DNA of 64,000 nucleotides from Alteromonadaceae bacterium BrNp21-10 (lineage in GTDB: Bacteria; Pseudomonadota; Gammaproteobacteria; Enterobacterales; Alteromonadaceae), in assembly GCA_030418115.1 (NCBI GenBank), contig JAUHQD010000013.1, positions 1 to 64,000 on the forward strand. The letters are read 5' to 3'. Of the stretch, positions 28,469 to 36,577 are shown one piece after another. Both the position numbers and the translations under genes were made by a program. The notes below the pieces were generated by a model. The model had not been told where the DNA came from, searched no databases, and worked only from the letters and a program-made list of their open reading frames with translations. Every line of letters begins with the position of its first letter. Position 1 is the first letter of the stretch.

Positions 28469-28522
28469 CGTGAGTGCGGAAATTTAGTTAGAAAAAGGCG
28501 TTTCCAGTGTCAGCCGTAAACC

Positions 28523-29122
28523 TTATAAGGTTTTACGGCCTGAAAAAGCATGGGTCAACGTATTGCCGTCGATATATTCAAGCTCGCCACCAAAAGGGAC
28601 GCCGTGAGCAATACGACTAGCAGCAACATTATTAGCACTGCACATTTGCGCAATGTAATGGGCGGTTGCTTCACCTTCTACGGTCGGGTTAGTAGCAAGA
28701 ATAACTTCATCGATTTCGCCGCCCTTTAATAACAGGTTAAAATCATCTAGGCCAAGATCAGTTGGACCAATACCATCAATCGGTGACAGATGCCCCATTA
28801 GCACAAAATAACGGCCTTTGAACTCTGCTGTTTGTTCAATTGCATGTAAATCTTGTGGCGATTCCACCACACACAACAATCGACTTTGCTGACGCTTACC
28901 ATTACCACAAATGTCACAAAGGTGGGTTTCAGTGAACGTGCGGCACTGACTGCAATGTTGCACATGCTCCATGGCATTATGCAACGCTTTGCTAAGCGTT
29001 AGCGCACCATCACGATTACGCTCCAATAACTGGAACGCCATTCGCTGAGCGCTTTTTTGGCCCACCCCTGGCAGGCACTTAAACGCATCGATTAATTCAG
29101 TAATAAGTGGGCTAAAACGCAT
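28523..29122 (-). CDS. recR: Recombination protein RecR
   Basis: 199 residues; RecFOR mediator that loads RecA at gaps. N-terminal helix-hairpin-helix ([20 protein letters not shown]), zinc finger [16 protein letters not shown] (four Cys), Toprim domain [15 protein letters not shown] and the C-terminal [19 protein letters not shown]. Follows ybaB in the usual dnaX-ybaB-recR order. Confidence 0.97.
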   Translation of the reverse strand: MRFSPLITELIDAFKCLPGVGQKSAQRMAFQLLERNRDGALTLSKALHNAMEHVQHCSQCRTFTETHLCDICGNGKRQQSRLLCVVESPQDLHAIEQTAEFKGRYFVLMGHLSPIDGIGPTDLGLDDFNLLLKGGEIDEVILATNPTVEGEATAHYIAQMCSANNVAASRIAHGVPFGGELEYIDGNTLTHAFSGRKTL

Positions 29123-29151
29123 AGTGGGCTACTTCAATATTAATAGGTTGT

Positions 29152-29478
29152 TTAGAAAGGCATCTTGAAACCGGGAGGCATAGGCATGCCGCCAGTAACG
29201 CCTTCCATTTTTTGTTTAGTGGTTTCTTGCACGCGACTAACTGCATTATTAATGGCTGCGGCCACTAAGTCTTCGATCATTTCTTTATCGTCTTCCATCA
29301 ACGAAGGATCGATATCAACACGACGTACGTTATGGTTACAGGTCATCACCACTTTCACTAAACCGGCGCCCGATTCACCAGTAACTTCAATTGTTGCTAG
29401 TTCTTCTTGGGACTTTTGCATGCGCTCTTGCATCTGCTGCGCCTGCTTCATCATATTACCCATTCCACCTTTGAACAT
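29152..29478 (-). CDS. ybaB: YbaB/EbfC family nucleoid-associated protein
   Basis: 108 residues. The Met/Gln-rich N-terminal helix ([22 protein letters not shown]) and the [22 protein letters not shown] strands are typical, as is the Met/Pro-rich tail. Forms DNA-binding dimers; usually co-transcribed with dnaX and recR, as here. Confidence 0.95.
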   Translation of the reverse strand: MFKGGMGNMMKQAQQMQERMQKSQEELATIEVTGESGAGLVKVVMTCNHNVRRVDIDPSLMEDDKEMIEDLVAAAINNAVSRVQETTKQKMEGVTGGMPMPPGFKMPF

Positions 29479-29496
29479 GTTTATTCTCTCTCTGTG

Positions 29497-31956
29497 TTAA
29501 TTTGCTTTAATACTACCGGCAACAATTTGACCTTCAAACTGTTGCTGTAAAAGATTAATGTTTTCGTCATTTTTAATGACATCCACCGCATATTGCTGGC
29601 GCATGGCATTAATAGATTGTTGTATGCCAAAAGGCGTATTTTGCGGCTGCCCCAATTCAACTACCAGTTCGACCGGTTGCTGCCATAAATCGGACAATGC
29701 CTGCTGTAATTGCGGTACGGCAACTTCATTATTGAGATGATGCTGTGATGCCAATAAGGTCAATTTACATTGCCCCTGCAGGCGCTGCATAGATGAATGC
29801 AAGGCAAGCTGTTTAGTTAACCCGCCCACTCCACTTAATTCTATATCTCGACTCCAACTATCTAATTGTTGCGAGTGGATAACTTTTTCACCCTCAGCAG
29901 TAAAGGTTGGGACTTCTATATTAACTTCAACCGTTTCCACTACATTGGCCGCTAAAATATCGGCATAGTCATCTACAACTTCAGCTTCGGCCTGTGGCTC
30001 GTTAGCCGATTCTAACTCGGCAGCAGCAGGTGTTTGTTGTTGCGGTTGTACTTGAGTAATAGTTTCTTCTGGTGGCGATAAGACCGTTTCATCAACAAAG
30101 GGCGCATCATCAGATTGCTGCTGGGCATAATGTTGCTCTTCCATTTCCCAAGGTGGGTTTAATTCACTAGCGGTATCAGCACCGACCTCGACACTCGCTG
30201 GTTGGTTATCAGTTGCTGATGTTACTGGTTGAGCATTATCCGTGGATGCTGCGATTGGGTTTTCTGCCGCTACCTGCTCCACTGGTGATGAGAATAAGTC
30301 ATCACTGCCTTGCACTGTCGGTTGCTCTTTAATCGCTGGCGCTTGTTCTGGCACAGCAGCCCTAGCGCGAACAAAAGACCCAATAGGGTCATGTACAGCA
30401 GCACTGCTTTCAGACTTTTTTACGTTTTGCGCTTCTTCTTTGCTTTGACGCAATCCTCGACGCATGGCTAACAAGGACTCGGTTTGACTTAACTGACTAG
30501 GTGATTGTTCTGGAGCCTCTGTTAAGTGCGCTGTTTGTGGCGCTTGCGCTAAATCATCGGAAGCTGCTGCGGGTATTTCCGCTGACGCAGGCTCTGCCGA
30601 ACCAGTATCTTCTACATCTGCTTGACTAGGCAGTGCCTCATGCTGATTTAACGAAGGCTGCATGGCCTCGGCTTGCTGCATGATTTCAGCTTGTTGTAAT
30701 GCTAATTCTTGCGCCAGTTGCCCTTGAGTATCAGGACCTAATGTAGCCTCTGCAGACGTCGCTGTTGCAGATTCTGGTGCTGGTGCTATTTCTGATGACG
30801 ATGATGCCGCTATGGCGGTTTCTGGCACATTTAAGCTGGCATTGGCAATATCTGCTGGGGATGCCAGTTGTCGCTGCGGATTAAAGGCTAGCATGCGCAA
30901 CAACGTCATCTCGGTACCACTGCGTCCATCCATAGCATGGGCTAAATCTTTACGGCCTTGCAATACAATTTGATATTGCAGTTGTATATGCTCAGGGGGA
31001 ACCTTTTGCGCCAAATGGTAGATTGCTTTAGCGGATATGGTTTCTAACTTACAAGCGTCGGGGACAATTTGCGTTAAGGCAATTTGATGCAACAGACTTA
31101 ATAGTTCGGCCAACAATTGAGAGTAATCTACTGACTGACTCGCCAGCGCATCTAATTGCGCCAAGCTTTCCTGACTGTTACCTTCGAGTACCGCATTAAG
31201 CAGTTTCAATACCTGATTTTTATCCATTAAACCAAGCATGGTAGTGACGACATCAAGAGAAACGTGACCGTTGCCTTGGGCAATCGCCTGATCGGTTAAA
31301 CTCAGTGCGTCTCGCATACTGCCATTGGCAGCTCGAGCTAATTGCGCTAATGCGGGTGTATCAAAGGGTAACTGCTCTTGTTGCAAAATATGCTGCAGTT
31401 GTCCGGTGATCTGCTCACGAGACATGGCCTTGAGATTAAACTGTAAGCAGCGGGATAATATGGTGACCGGTAATTTTTGCGGATCTGTCGTCGCCAATAA
31501 AAACTTAACGTGTGGGGGCGGCTCTTCTAAGGTTTTCAGCAACGCATTAAAGCTATGCTTAGAGAGCATGTGTACTTCATCAATTAGATACACTTTATAC
31601 TCACCGCGAGTCGGCTTGTATTGCACGTTGTCGAGTAAGTCGCGGGTGTCTTCCACTTTGGTACGAGAGGCCGCATCGATTTCTAATAAATCTATATAGC
31701 GCCCTTGGTCGATATCCTGACAGGTACCACATTGACCACAGGGCTCGGCTGTCATGCCGGTTTCACAATTTAAACTTTTAGAAAAAATTCGCGCAATAGT
31801 AGTTTTACCTACACCTCGGGTGCCGGTAAATAAGTAAGCATGATGCAAACGGTTATTCACTAAGGCATTGGAAATCGCGGTCACCACATGTTCTTGCCCG
31901 ACTAACTGAGCAAAATTCTGCGGCCGCCATTTACGTGCCAATACCTGATAACTCAT
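29497..31956 (-). CDS. dnaX: DNA polymerase III subunits tau/gamma
   Basis: 819 residues, longer than the 643 of E. coli because of a Gln/Ala/Glu-rich linker (about 370-690). The clamp-loader ATPase has Walker A GTRGVGKTT (45-53), zinc Cys residues at 64, 73, 76 and 79, LIDEVHML (Walker B) and the SRC motif near 168-170. The C-terminal tau part (about 700-819) would bind DnaB and the polymerase. A slippery A-AAA-AAG at codons 512-514 followed by a stop in the -1 frame predicts a 515-residue gamma product, as in E. coli. The ATG is preceded by GAGAGTAAAAC. Confidence 0.96.
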   Translation of the reverse strand: MSYQVLARKWRPQNFAQLVGQEHVVTAISNALVNNRLHHAYLFTGTRGVGKTTIARIFSKSLNCETGMTAEPCGQCGTCQDIDQGRYIDLLEIDAASRTKVEDTRDLLDNVQYKPTRGEYKVYLIDEVHMLSKHSFNALLKTLEEPPPHVKFLLATTDPQKLPVTILSRCLQFNLKAMSREQITGQLQHILQQEQLPFDTPALAQLARAANGSMRDALSLTDQAIAQGNGHVSLDVVTTMLGLMDKNQVLKLLNAVLEGNSQESLAQLDALASQSVDYSQLLAELLSLLHQIALTQIVPDACKLETISAKAIYHLAQKVPPEHIQLQYQIVLQGRKDLAHAMDGRSGTEMTLLRMLAFNPQRQLASPADIANASLNVPETAIAASSSSEIAPAPESATATSAEATLGPDTQGQLAQELALQQAEIMQQAEAMQPSLNQHEALPSQADVEDTGSAEPASAEIPAAASDDLAQAPQTAHLTEAPEQSPSQLSQTESLLAMRRGLRQSKEEAQNVKKSESSAAVHDPIGSFVRARAAVPEQAPAIKEQPTVQGSDDLFSSPVEQVAAENPIAASTDNAQPVTSATDNQPASVEVGADTASELNPPWEMEEQHYAQQQSDDAPFVDETVLSPPEETITQVQPQQQTPAAAELESANEPQAEAEVVDDYADILAANVVETVEVNIEVPTFTAEGEKVIHSQQLDSWSRDIELSGVGGLTKQLALHSSMQRLQGQCKLTLLASQHHLNNEVAVPQLQQALSDLWQQPVELVVELGQPQNTPFGIQQSINAMRQQYAVDVIKNDENINLLQQQFEGQIVAGSIKAN
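30410..30421 (-). promoter_or_regulatory. Programmed -1 frameshift site in dnaX
   Basis: On the minus strand the heptamer A-AAA-AAG (30421-30415) is in the correct phase (codons GTA AAA AAG). In the -1 frame the next codons are GTC and TGA (30412-30410). The encoded VKKSES corresponds to the AKKSEP at the E. coli dnaX site. Weak hairpins follow (AGCA/TGCT at 30397-30408; GACCC/GGGTC at 30377-30390). Confidence 0.75.
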
Positions 31957-31962
31957 GCTGTT

Positions 31963-32499
31963 TTACTCTCCACTAAACTGGCATAGGGAAAAAACCTCTA
32001 TACCGTTATCTTGCAAGCGCTGCTCACCACCGAGGTCCGGCAGTGACACCACAAAACCGGCATGGGTGACGATACCACCCAATTGCCGTACTAAAGCTGC
32101 GGTTGCCACGATAGTACCACCGGTCGCCAATAAATCATCTATCAGTAAGACTTTATCCCCCTGAGCGATGGCATCTTGGTGAATTTCCAAACAATCCTCA
32201 CCATACTCCAGCAGATATTTCTGACTGAGCACTTTTCCAGGAAGTTTATTAGGCTTACGTACTGGTACAAAACCCACACCTAAGGCTACTGCCAATGGTG
32301 CACCAAAGATAAACCCTCGCGCTTCGGTGCCGACAACTTTAGTAAATTGATAAAGCCCAAACTCATTGGCCAAACGCGTGATGGTATCGGAAAATGCCGC
32401 AGCATCAGCCATTAACGAAGTGACATCTCGAAATTGAATACCCACTTTAGGGTAATCAGGGATCGTTTTAATAATTGCTTTGATATCAATAACAGACAC
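31963..32499 (-). CDS. apt: Adenine phosphoribosyltransferase
   Basis: Salvages adenine to AMP using PRPP. 178 residues from a GTG at 32499, which has a GGAA site six bases upstream and places the family start [20 protein letters not shown] correctly; the longer frame begins with a TTG and adds unrelated residues. Signatures: [24 protein letters not shown], and the PRPP loop [13 protein letters not shown]. The gene precedes dnaX as in E. coli. Confidence 0.93.
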   Translation of the reverse strand: MSVIDIKAIIKTIPDYPKVGIQFRDVTSLMADAAAFSDTITRLANEFGLYQFTKVVGTEARGFIFGAPLAVALGVGFVPVRKPNKLPGKVLSQKYLLEYGEDCLEIHQDAIAQGDKVLLIDDLLATGGTIVATAALVRQLGGIVTHAGFVVSLPDLGGEQRLQDNGIEVFSLCQFSGE

Positions 32500-32574
32500 G
32501 ATGAGTTCCGTCGTTGCTAGGATGTAGTGATGAAATAACAATTCACTAATGTGGCGTATTTCTTCAATCGTGGG

Positions 32575-32694
32575 CTAGAGATACAATACCAACCAGCCAC
32601 AAATAACGTGAAGTAAAGGGAAAGCAAACAAGGTAACTATGCCAATAAGCACATGTTTCATTGAGAAGGGATCTTTAAAATTAGGATCTGCCAT
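32575..32694 (-). CDS. Predicted 39-residue single-pass membrane peptide
   Basis: An open frame from an ATG at 32694 to a TAG at 32575. The first 13 residues (MADPNFKDPFSMK) are polar. The rest, HVLIGIVTLFAFPLLHVIC plus GWLVLYL, is one hydrophobic segment. A GGAA lies about ten bases before the ATG. It occupies most of the gap between hvfC and apt. No family recognised; similar tiny membrane peptides are often missed by annotation. Confidence 0.5.
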   Translation of the reverse strand: MADPNFKDPFSMKHVLIGIVTLFAFPLLHVICGWLVLYL

Positions 32695-32786
32695 TATTTC
32701 TATTCCGTTGCAGTTTGGCCGCAAATTTTAATGTAATTACCACAGAAATAACAGCGCATTTTCGTTTGAATTACACCTCATGTTAT

Positions 32787-33539
32787 TCATTTTAATGGTA
32801 TTAGAATTTGCTGCAGCAATAATTTGCAGACAATTTGCTGAGTGCCTTGAGTTAATTGTTCAATTGGCATATTCGGTGTTGCTGCTTTAATTAGCTCGAT
32901 ATAATCCTGAAGCAATTTACCGGGCGTTTGCTGCACTAGCGTTAATAGGTGTGCCGTGAGTGCATTAACTTCGGTAAAGTTGACTTCCTCTTGGCTATTT
33001 CGATAAACCACCAGATAACTATACTCTGTCGCTTGCTGTGGTTGAAAATCGACACTAATGCGGTGTACGGGAAATTGATAACTTACTAATGTTGCAAGGG
33101 GGGAAAATCCTATAGCCCCAAGATGCTCTTCTTGCTCCCAAAAAACAATTTTATCTATGTGTTGGCGAATACTAATATCCAATTCAAGCCATTCATAATG
33201 TGCCAATTCTAGTAAGAACAGTGGATCGCTATCTGTAGGCTCATAACCGTGCTGTAAGAAATTAACAAACTCACCGCTGATATCCACAAAGTGCGGCGAT
33301 ACACATGAGTGCTTTACAAAAAACTGACGGGCTAGGTTTTGCCAATTGTTATCGCTATAAAGGCTTTTGAGTACTGGGAAACCGTTATCTAGAAAACCGA
33401 GAATATTGTTAAAAAACAACTCCCGATATATCTGCATTCTACGATCTTCAATACCATCGGGAATAGCACAATGTTCTGGATCACGTATGTGATCAACAAA
33501 ACGCTGCTGCTGTTGTTGAAAAGATGGCATGTTATGCAC
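32787..33539 (-). CDS. hvfC: HvfC-like DUF2063 protein, RiPP modification partner
   Basis: 250 residues. The N-terminal DUF2063 domain shows FQQQQQRFVDHIRDPEHC, RRMQIYRELFFNNILGFLDNGFPVL and VDISGEFVNFLQ. The remainder has a FLLELAHYEWLEL helix and a C-terminal winged-helix-like part. In MNIO systems this partner binds the precursor peptide and presents it to the oxidase HvfB. It overlaps hvfB by eight bases. The start is a GTG at 33539; an ATG at 33530 is equally possible. Expected to be cytoplasmic. Confidence 0.85.
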   Translation of the reverse strand: MHNMPSFQQQQQRFVDHIRDPEHCAIPDGIEDRRMQIYRELFFNNILGFLDNGFPVLKSLYSDNNWQNLARQFFVKHSCVSPHFVDISGEFVNFLQHGYEPTDSDPLFLLELAHYEWLELDISIRQHIDKIVFWEQEEHLGAIGFSPLATLVSYQFPVHRISVDFQPQQATEYSYLVVYRNSQEEVNFTEVNALTAHLLTLVQQTPGKLLQDYIELIKAATPNMPIEQLTQGTQQIVCKLLLQQILIPLK

Positions 33540-34374
33540 TCGCTTTGTTATCAGTGATTGAAAACTGCTGTTGAATATCCCGGATCCGCTGTGCCTCTTT
33601 CATTAATTCAATAATAGGGGGAATATTAAAGTCGCGTTCCAACAGGGTTGGATGTACTCCATGATACTCATAGGCCTGTTCTAGTAGCTGCCAGACGGGC
33701 TCAATAACATCTGCACCATGAGTATCCACAATTAAGTCTTCAGCTTCGTTATAGTGACCCGCAATATGCATATAGGCGATACGCTTAGTGGGCATTGATT
33801 TTAAAAACGTCTGGGCATCATATTGATGATTAATTGAGTTGACGTAAATATTATTAATATCTAACAACAATAGGCAATCTGACTTATCTATCACTTCTAA
33901 CAAAAAATCTTGCTCAGCAAGCTGTTGACCGGGCGCTGCATAATAAGAGACATTTTCTAAGATCAGTTGTCGCTGCAAAATATCTTGTACTTGATTGATT
34001 CTATCGACTACATAATCTACGGCTTGTGATGTAAAGGGAATGGGTAACAAGTCATACAAGTGTCCCTGCCCAGAGCAATAGCTTAAATGCTCGCTATAAC
34101 CTGCAATTTGGTATTCATCTAAAAAGCCTTTTACCTCTTTGACAAAAGTAATATCAAGAGCATCAGGACTACCAATGGAGAGTGACAAGCCGTGTGTCAT
34201 AAAAGGATACTGTTGTGTCAATGTTCGTAAAGACTGTTGGTATTTTCCACCTAGCTTGATCCAATTTTCTGGCGCGATTTCCCAGAAATCGATATTTACC
34301 GGCCCTAACTCCGCAATTTCTGGCAGCATTTCACGACGCAAGCCAAGGCCGACTGAATGTGAGGGTAAGTTCAT
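33532..34374 (-). CDS. hvfB: HvfB-like DUF692 multinuclear iron oxidase (MNIO)
   Basis: 280 residues, TIM-barrel DUF692 enzyme. VGLGLRREML at the start and metal-ligand motifs follow: NIDFWEIAPENWI, THGLSLSIGS, GYSEHLSY, LILENVSYYA, LLLDINNIYVNS and AYMHIAGH. MNIO enzymes oxidise cysteine residues of precursor peptides; in the Hvf/bufferin group the Cys of EGKCG motifs becomes a thiooxazole-type heterocycle that binds copper. The substrate here should be HvfA, encoded next upstream. I start at the ATG at 34374; a TTG 57 bases earlier is in frame. Confidence 0.9.
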   Translation of the reverse strand: MNLPSHSVGLGLRREMLPEIAELGPVNIDFWEIAPENWIKLGGKYQQSLRTLTQQYPFMTHGLSLSIGSPDALDITFVKEVKGFLDEYQIAGYSEHLSYCSGQGHLYDLLPIPFTSQAVDYVVDRINQVQDILQRQLILENVSYYAAPGQQLAEQDFLLEVIDKSDCLLLLDINNIYVNSINHQYDAQTFLKSMPTKRIAYMHIAGHYNEAEDLIVDTHGADVIEPVWQLLEQAYEYHGVHPTLLERDFNIPPIIELMKEAQRIRDIQQQFSITDNKASA

Positions 34375-34464
34375 AATGTTAAAACCTTGAAGATGTAAAA
34401 TACCTTTATAAACGTTAATAGGCGAGAGCAATGAAACTAGCCTATATGGATTACTACAAAGAAT

Positions 34465-34490
34465 AAAGGCCGGAAAACCGGCCTTTTAAT
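34465..34490 (-). terminator. Hairpin between hvfA and hvfB (partial terminator)
   Basis: AAAGGCCGG / CCGGCCTTT (34465-34473 / 34478-34486) with a four-base loop; on the minus strand it is followed by ATTC, and on the plus strand by TTTTAAT. It would reduce read-through from hvfA into hvfBC, giving more precursor than enzyme. Confidence 0.7.
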
Positions 34491-34506
34491 TTAGATAATT
34501 CAAAGA

Positions 34507-35013
34507 CTATTTTTTATCAGCACCGCATTTTCCTTCGCCGCACTTACCTTCTTTTTTAGCTTTATCGGCACCACATTTACCTTCGCCACACTTGCCTTCT
34601 TTTTTAGCTTTATCGGCACCACATTTACCTTCGCCACACTTGCCTTCTTTTTTGGCTTTATCAGCACCGCATTTGCCTTCGCCGCACTTACCTTCTTTTT
34701 TAGCTTTATCAGCACCACATTTGCCTTCGCCGCACTTACCTTCTTTTTTAGCTTTGTCAGCACCGCATTTTCCTTCGCCGCACTTACCTTCTTTCTTGGC
34801 TTTATCGGCGCCACATTTACCTTCGCCGCATTTACCTTCTTTTTTGGCCTTATCGCCACCACAACTACCTTCAGGGGCAAGTTGCATGTAACCAGAATCT
34901 AAACTTTCCGCCATAAAGGGATTGGCAGACGCTGAAAAGGTCATAGTCGATAATGATCCGATTACGACTGCACCTACAACTGTTGCGATTTTGCTTTTAT
35001 TGGTCTTTTCCAT
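34507..35013 (-). CDS. hvfA: HvfA-type RiPP precursor, repeat-expanded (copper-binding)
   Basis: 168 residues. A signal peptide (KIATVVGAVVIGSLSTMTFSA, cleavage near SASA-N) precedes NPFMAESLDSGYMQLA, which matches the conserved leader of Hvf/bufferin precursors. The core is EGSCGGDKA and then seven 16-residue units KKEGKCGEGKCGADKA, the last ending in DKK. That gives 14 EGKCG motifs plus one EGSCG, so 15 cysteines, none elsewhere. EGKCG cysteines are modified by HvfB/HvfC to form Cu-chelating rings (established for the family). Periplasmic copper sequestration is therefore the likely role. The ATG follows AGGAAACGAAA. Confidence 0.92.
   Translation of the reverse strand: MEKTNKSKIATVVGAVVIGSLSTMTFSASANPFMAESLDSGYMQLAPEGSCGGDKAKKEGKCGEGKCGADKAKKEGKCGEGKCGADKAKKEGKCGEGKCGADKAKKEGKCGEGKCGADKAKKEGKCGEGKCGADKAKKEGKCGEGKCGADKAKKEGKCGEGKCGADKK
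34510..34845 (-). repeat. Seven tandem 48-bp repeats encoding the HvfA core
   Basis: Seven in-frame 48-base units, identical at the protein level except for the final residue. Differences are nearly all synonymous (for example GCC/GCG/GCA/GCT codons). Copy number is likely to vary between strains by slippage or unequal recombination. Confidence 0.95.
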
Positions 35014-35048
35014 TTTCGTTTCCTATTTGCAAAGTAGACTATGTTGAA

Positions 35049-35074
35049 TACCCAGAGGGTAGTTAGCTAGTTAG
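35049..35074 (-). promoter_or_regulatory. Candidate regulatory site upstream of hvfA
   Basis: A palindrome TACCC-AGA-GGGTA (35049-35061) adjoins two direct copies of TAGTTAG (35060-35066, 35068-35074), 36-61 bases before the hvfA start. Position fits a metal-responsive or sigma-factor control region; the regulator is not identifiable from sequence. Confidence 0.35.
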
Positions 35075-35250
35075 ACCTAGTCAAAGAATGATTAATTTCA
35101 AATGGCAAGATTATCTTTGACTATTGAATATAAATATCTTTAACAGACAGTAGTTTAGTTAATTGCAAAAAACAAAATATAAGATTGTAACGAAGTATAA
35201 TTTAATGCTGAAAATAAAAATGTTCGAAAGTAAGAATGGGTACTTTTAGG

Positions 35251-35278
35251 CAAAAAAAAGCCTCCAACTGGAGGCTTT
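35251..35278 (-). terminator. Terminator of TonB cluster 2
   Basis: AAAGCCTCC / GGAGGCTTT (35257-35265 / 35270-35278, loop AACT) followed on the minus strand by eight T. Ends the operon nine bases after the TPR gene stop. Confidence 0.92.
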
Positions 35279-35287
35279 CTATTAGAT

Positions 35288-36577
35288 TTAGATTCGAATT
35301 CCGCGGTTCCGAGCCTTTTCTTTAATATAAGGCTCCCAACTACGCGCACTTCGTGCGGTACTTTTATCTTTTCCCGCCTCGACTACGTGCTTATGTGCTT
35401 CTTTAAAATTACCTTGATAAAAATTCGCTTCCATCATGGCCATATGTACACGGCCAATTTTGTCAGTGCCTTTTAAGGATTTTTCTAAAGCGGCTAAAGC
35501 GCCTTTATAATCTTCAGCAGCAAGCAATAATGTACCTTGCTTACGGTAGTACTCAGGATCACCTGATGACTGAGCTACTTTACCATAATAGTAAGCGGCT
35601 TTTTTATAGTCACGGGCTTGGTGAAAACTATTCGCCATTGAAGATGTCAGTGAATCATCAAGCTTGATAAAACCAGACTTTATATGCTTTTCAAGTAAAG
35701 TAGCAGCCTTAAACGGAATATCATTCTGCGCGTACAATTGCGCTAAAATTTTAACCTGTTGAGGCTTTTCTAAATACCCTTGATTATATGCAATCTCTAA
35801 TGTTGATAACGCTTTGTCAAAGTTTTCGACCAAAAAGTAAAATTGACCTAACTGTACCCACCACTGTTTTTCACTAGGAAAAATTCGAACTAATTCCTCA
35901 GCGACTTTAACAGTTTGCGGATAAAGTTTACGTTCATAAAATGAAGTCAACTTAAGTAAATAAGGATTTTTATCCAATTTACCCGCTTGTTTATTTAACT
36001 CAATGGCTTTGTCTGCAGGCTCAAGAATACCGGCTAAATCACCAGATTCATAATATGCTTGCGCCATTCTCAAATAAACACCAGCGTCTTCTTTACAAGT
36101 AAAAGCTATCCATTTTTTATAAGCGCCAACGGCATTTTTATACTGCTTATCCATCAATAACAGATCGGCAGTAGTTCGTAATGCACTAGCTTGCTCACCA
36201 TCATTAAGCACATTGGCATCAGCCGCACGCTTAATGTAGGTTAATGCTTTAGCTTGATCAAAGGAGGCATAAAGCTGACCAATGAAGTTATCCACATAAG
36301 CTTGATCAAAACCTTCGGCTTCGACTTCAAGCAAGATGTCAATTGCATTTTTTACGCGCAATTTTTCATCAACGGTTTCATCAGAATACGCTTCAAAAGC
36401 CTTTTGTGCTTTTTTACCAGCACGCTGACCGACGATTTCCGTCGGTTTAGGCGTGTAACCTGGACAAACAACAGCTGCACTTTGCGCTAAAGCTTGTGTA
36501 CTAATAGAACTAGCACTAACAACCAATGCCGCAGTGATAACCGCTTTTTTAATTGAAAAATGAGTCATAGATTTCAT
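35288..36577 (-). CDS. TPR-repeat periplasmic protein, TonB cluster 2
   Basis: 429 residues. A signal peptide (ITAALVVSASSISTQALA) is followed by VCPGYTPKPTEIVGQRAGKKAQKAFEAY (split), then about ten TPR-like repeats (EQASALRTTADLLLMDKQ, AVGAYKKWIAF, GALAALEKSLKGTDKIG). The start ATG overlaps the tonB stop (TGATG) and has GGAGGG upstream. It is related to TPR proteins of TtpC/TonB2 systems and likely stabilises the complex in the periplasm; the paralogue in cluster 1 is at 23611-24984. Confidence 0.85.
   Translation of the reverse strand: MKSMTHFSIKKAVITAALVVSASSISTQALAQSAAVVCPGYTPKPTEIVGQRAGKKAQKAFEAYSDETVDEKLRVKNAIDILLEVEAEGFDQAYVDNFIGQLYASFDQAKALTYIKRAADANVLNDGEQASALRTTADLLLMDKQYKNAVGAYKKWIAFTCKEDAGVYLRMAQAYYESGDLAGILEPADKAIELNKQAGKLDKNPYLLKLTSFYERKLYPQTVKVAEELVRIFPSEKQWWVQLGQFYFLVENFDKALSTLEIAYNQGYLEKPQQVKILAQLYAQNDIPFKAATLLEKHIKSGFIKLDDSLTSSMANSFHQARDYKKAAYYYGKVAQSSGDPEYYRKQGTLLLAAEDYKGALAALEKSLKGTDKIGRVHMAMMEANFYQGNFKEAHKHVVEAGKDKSTARSARSWEPYIKEKARNRGIRI

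Noticed and set aside
34510-34845. Regular 48-bp periodicity considered as a CRISPR array
   Set aside because: There are no unique spacers; the units are contiguous, in frame and encode the HvfA repeats.
34592-34891. Plus-strand open frame with a repeated SFLALSAPHLPSPHLP-like pattern
   Set aside because: It is the antisense shadow of the hvfA tandem repeats; it lacks a ribosome site and the coding signal (signal peptide, Cys motif) belongs to the minus strand.
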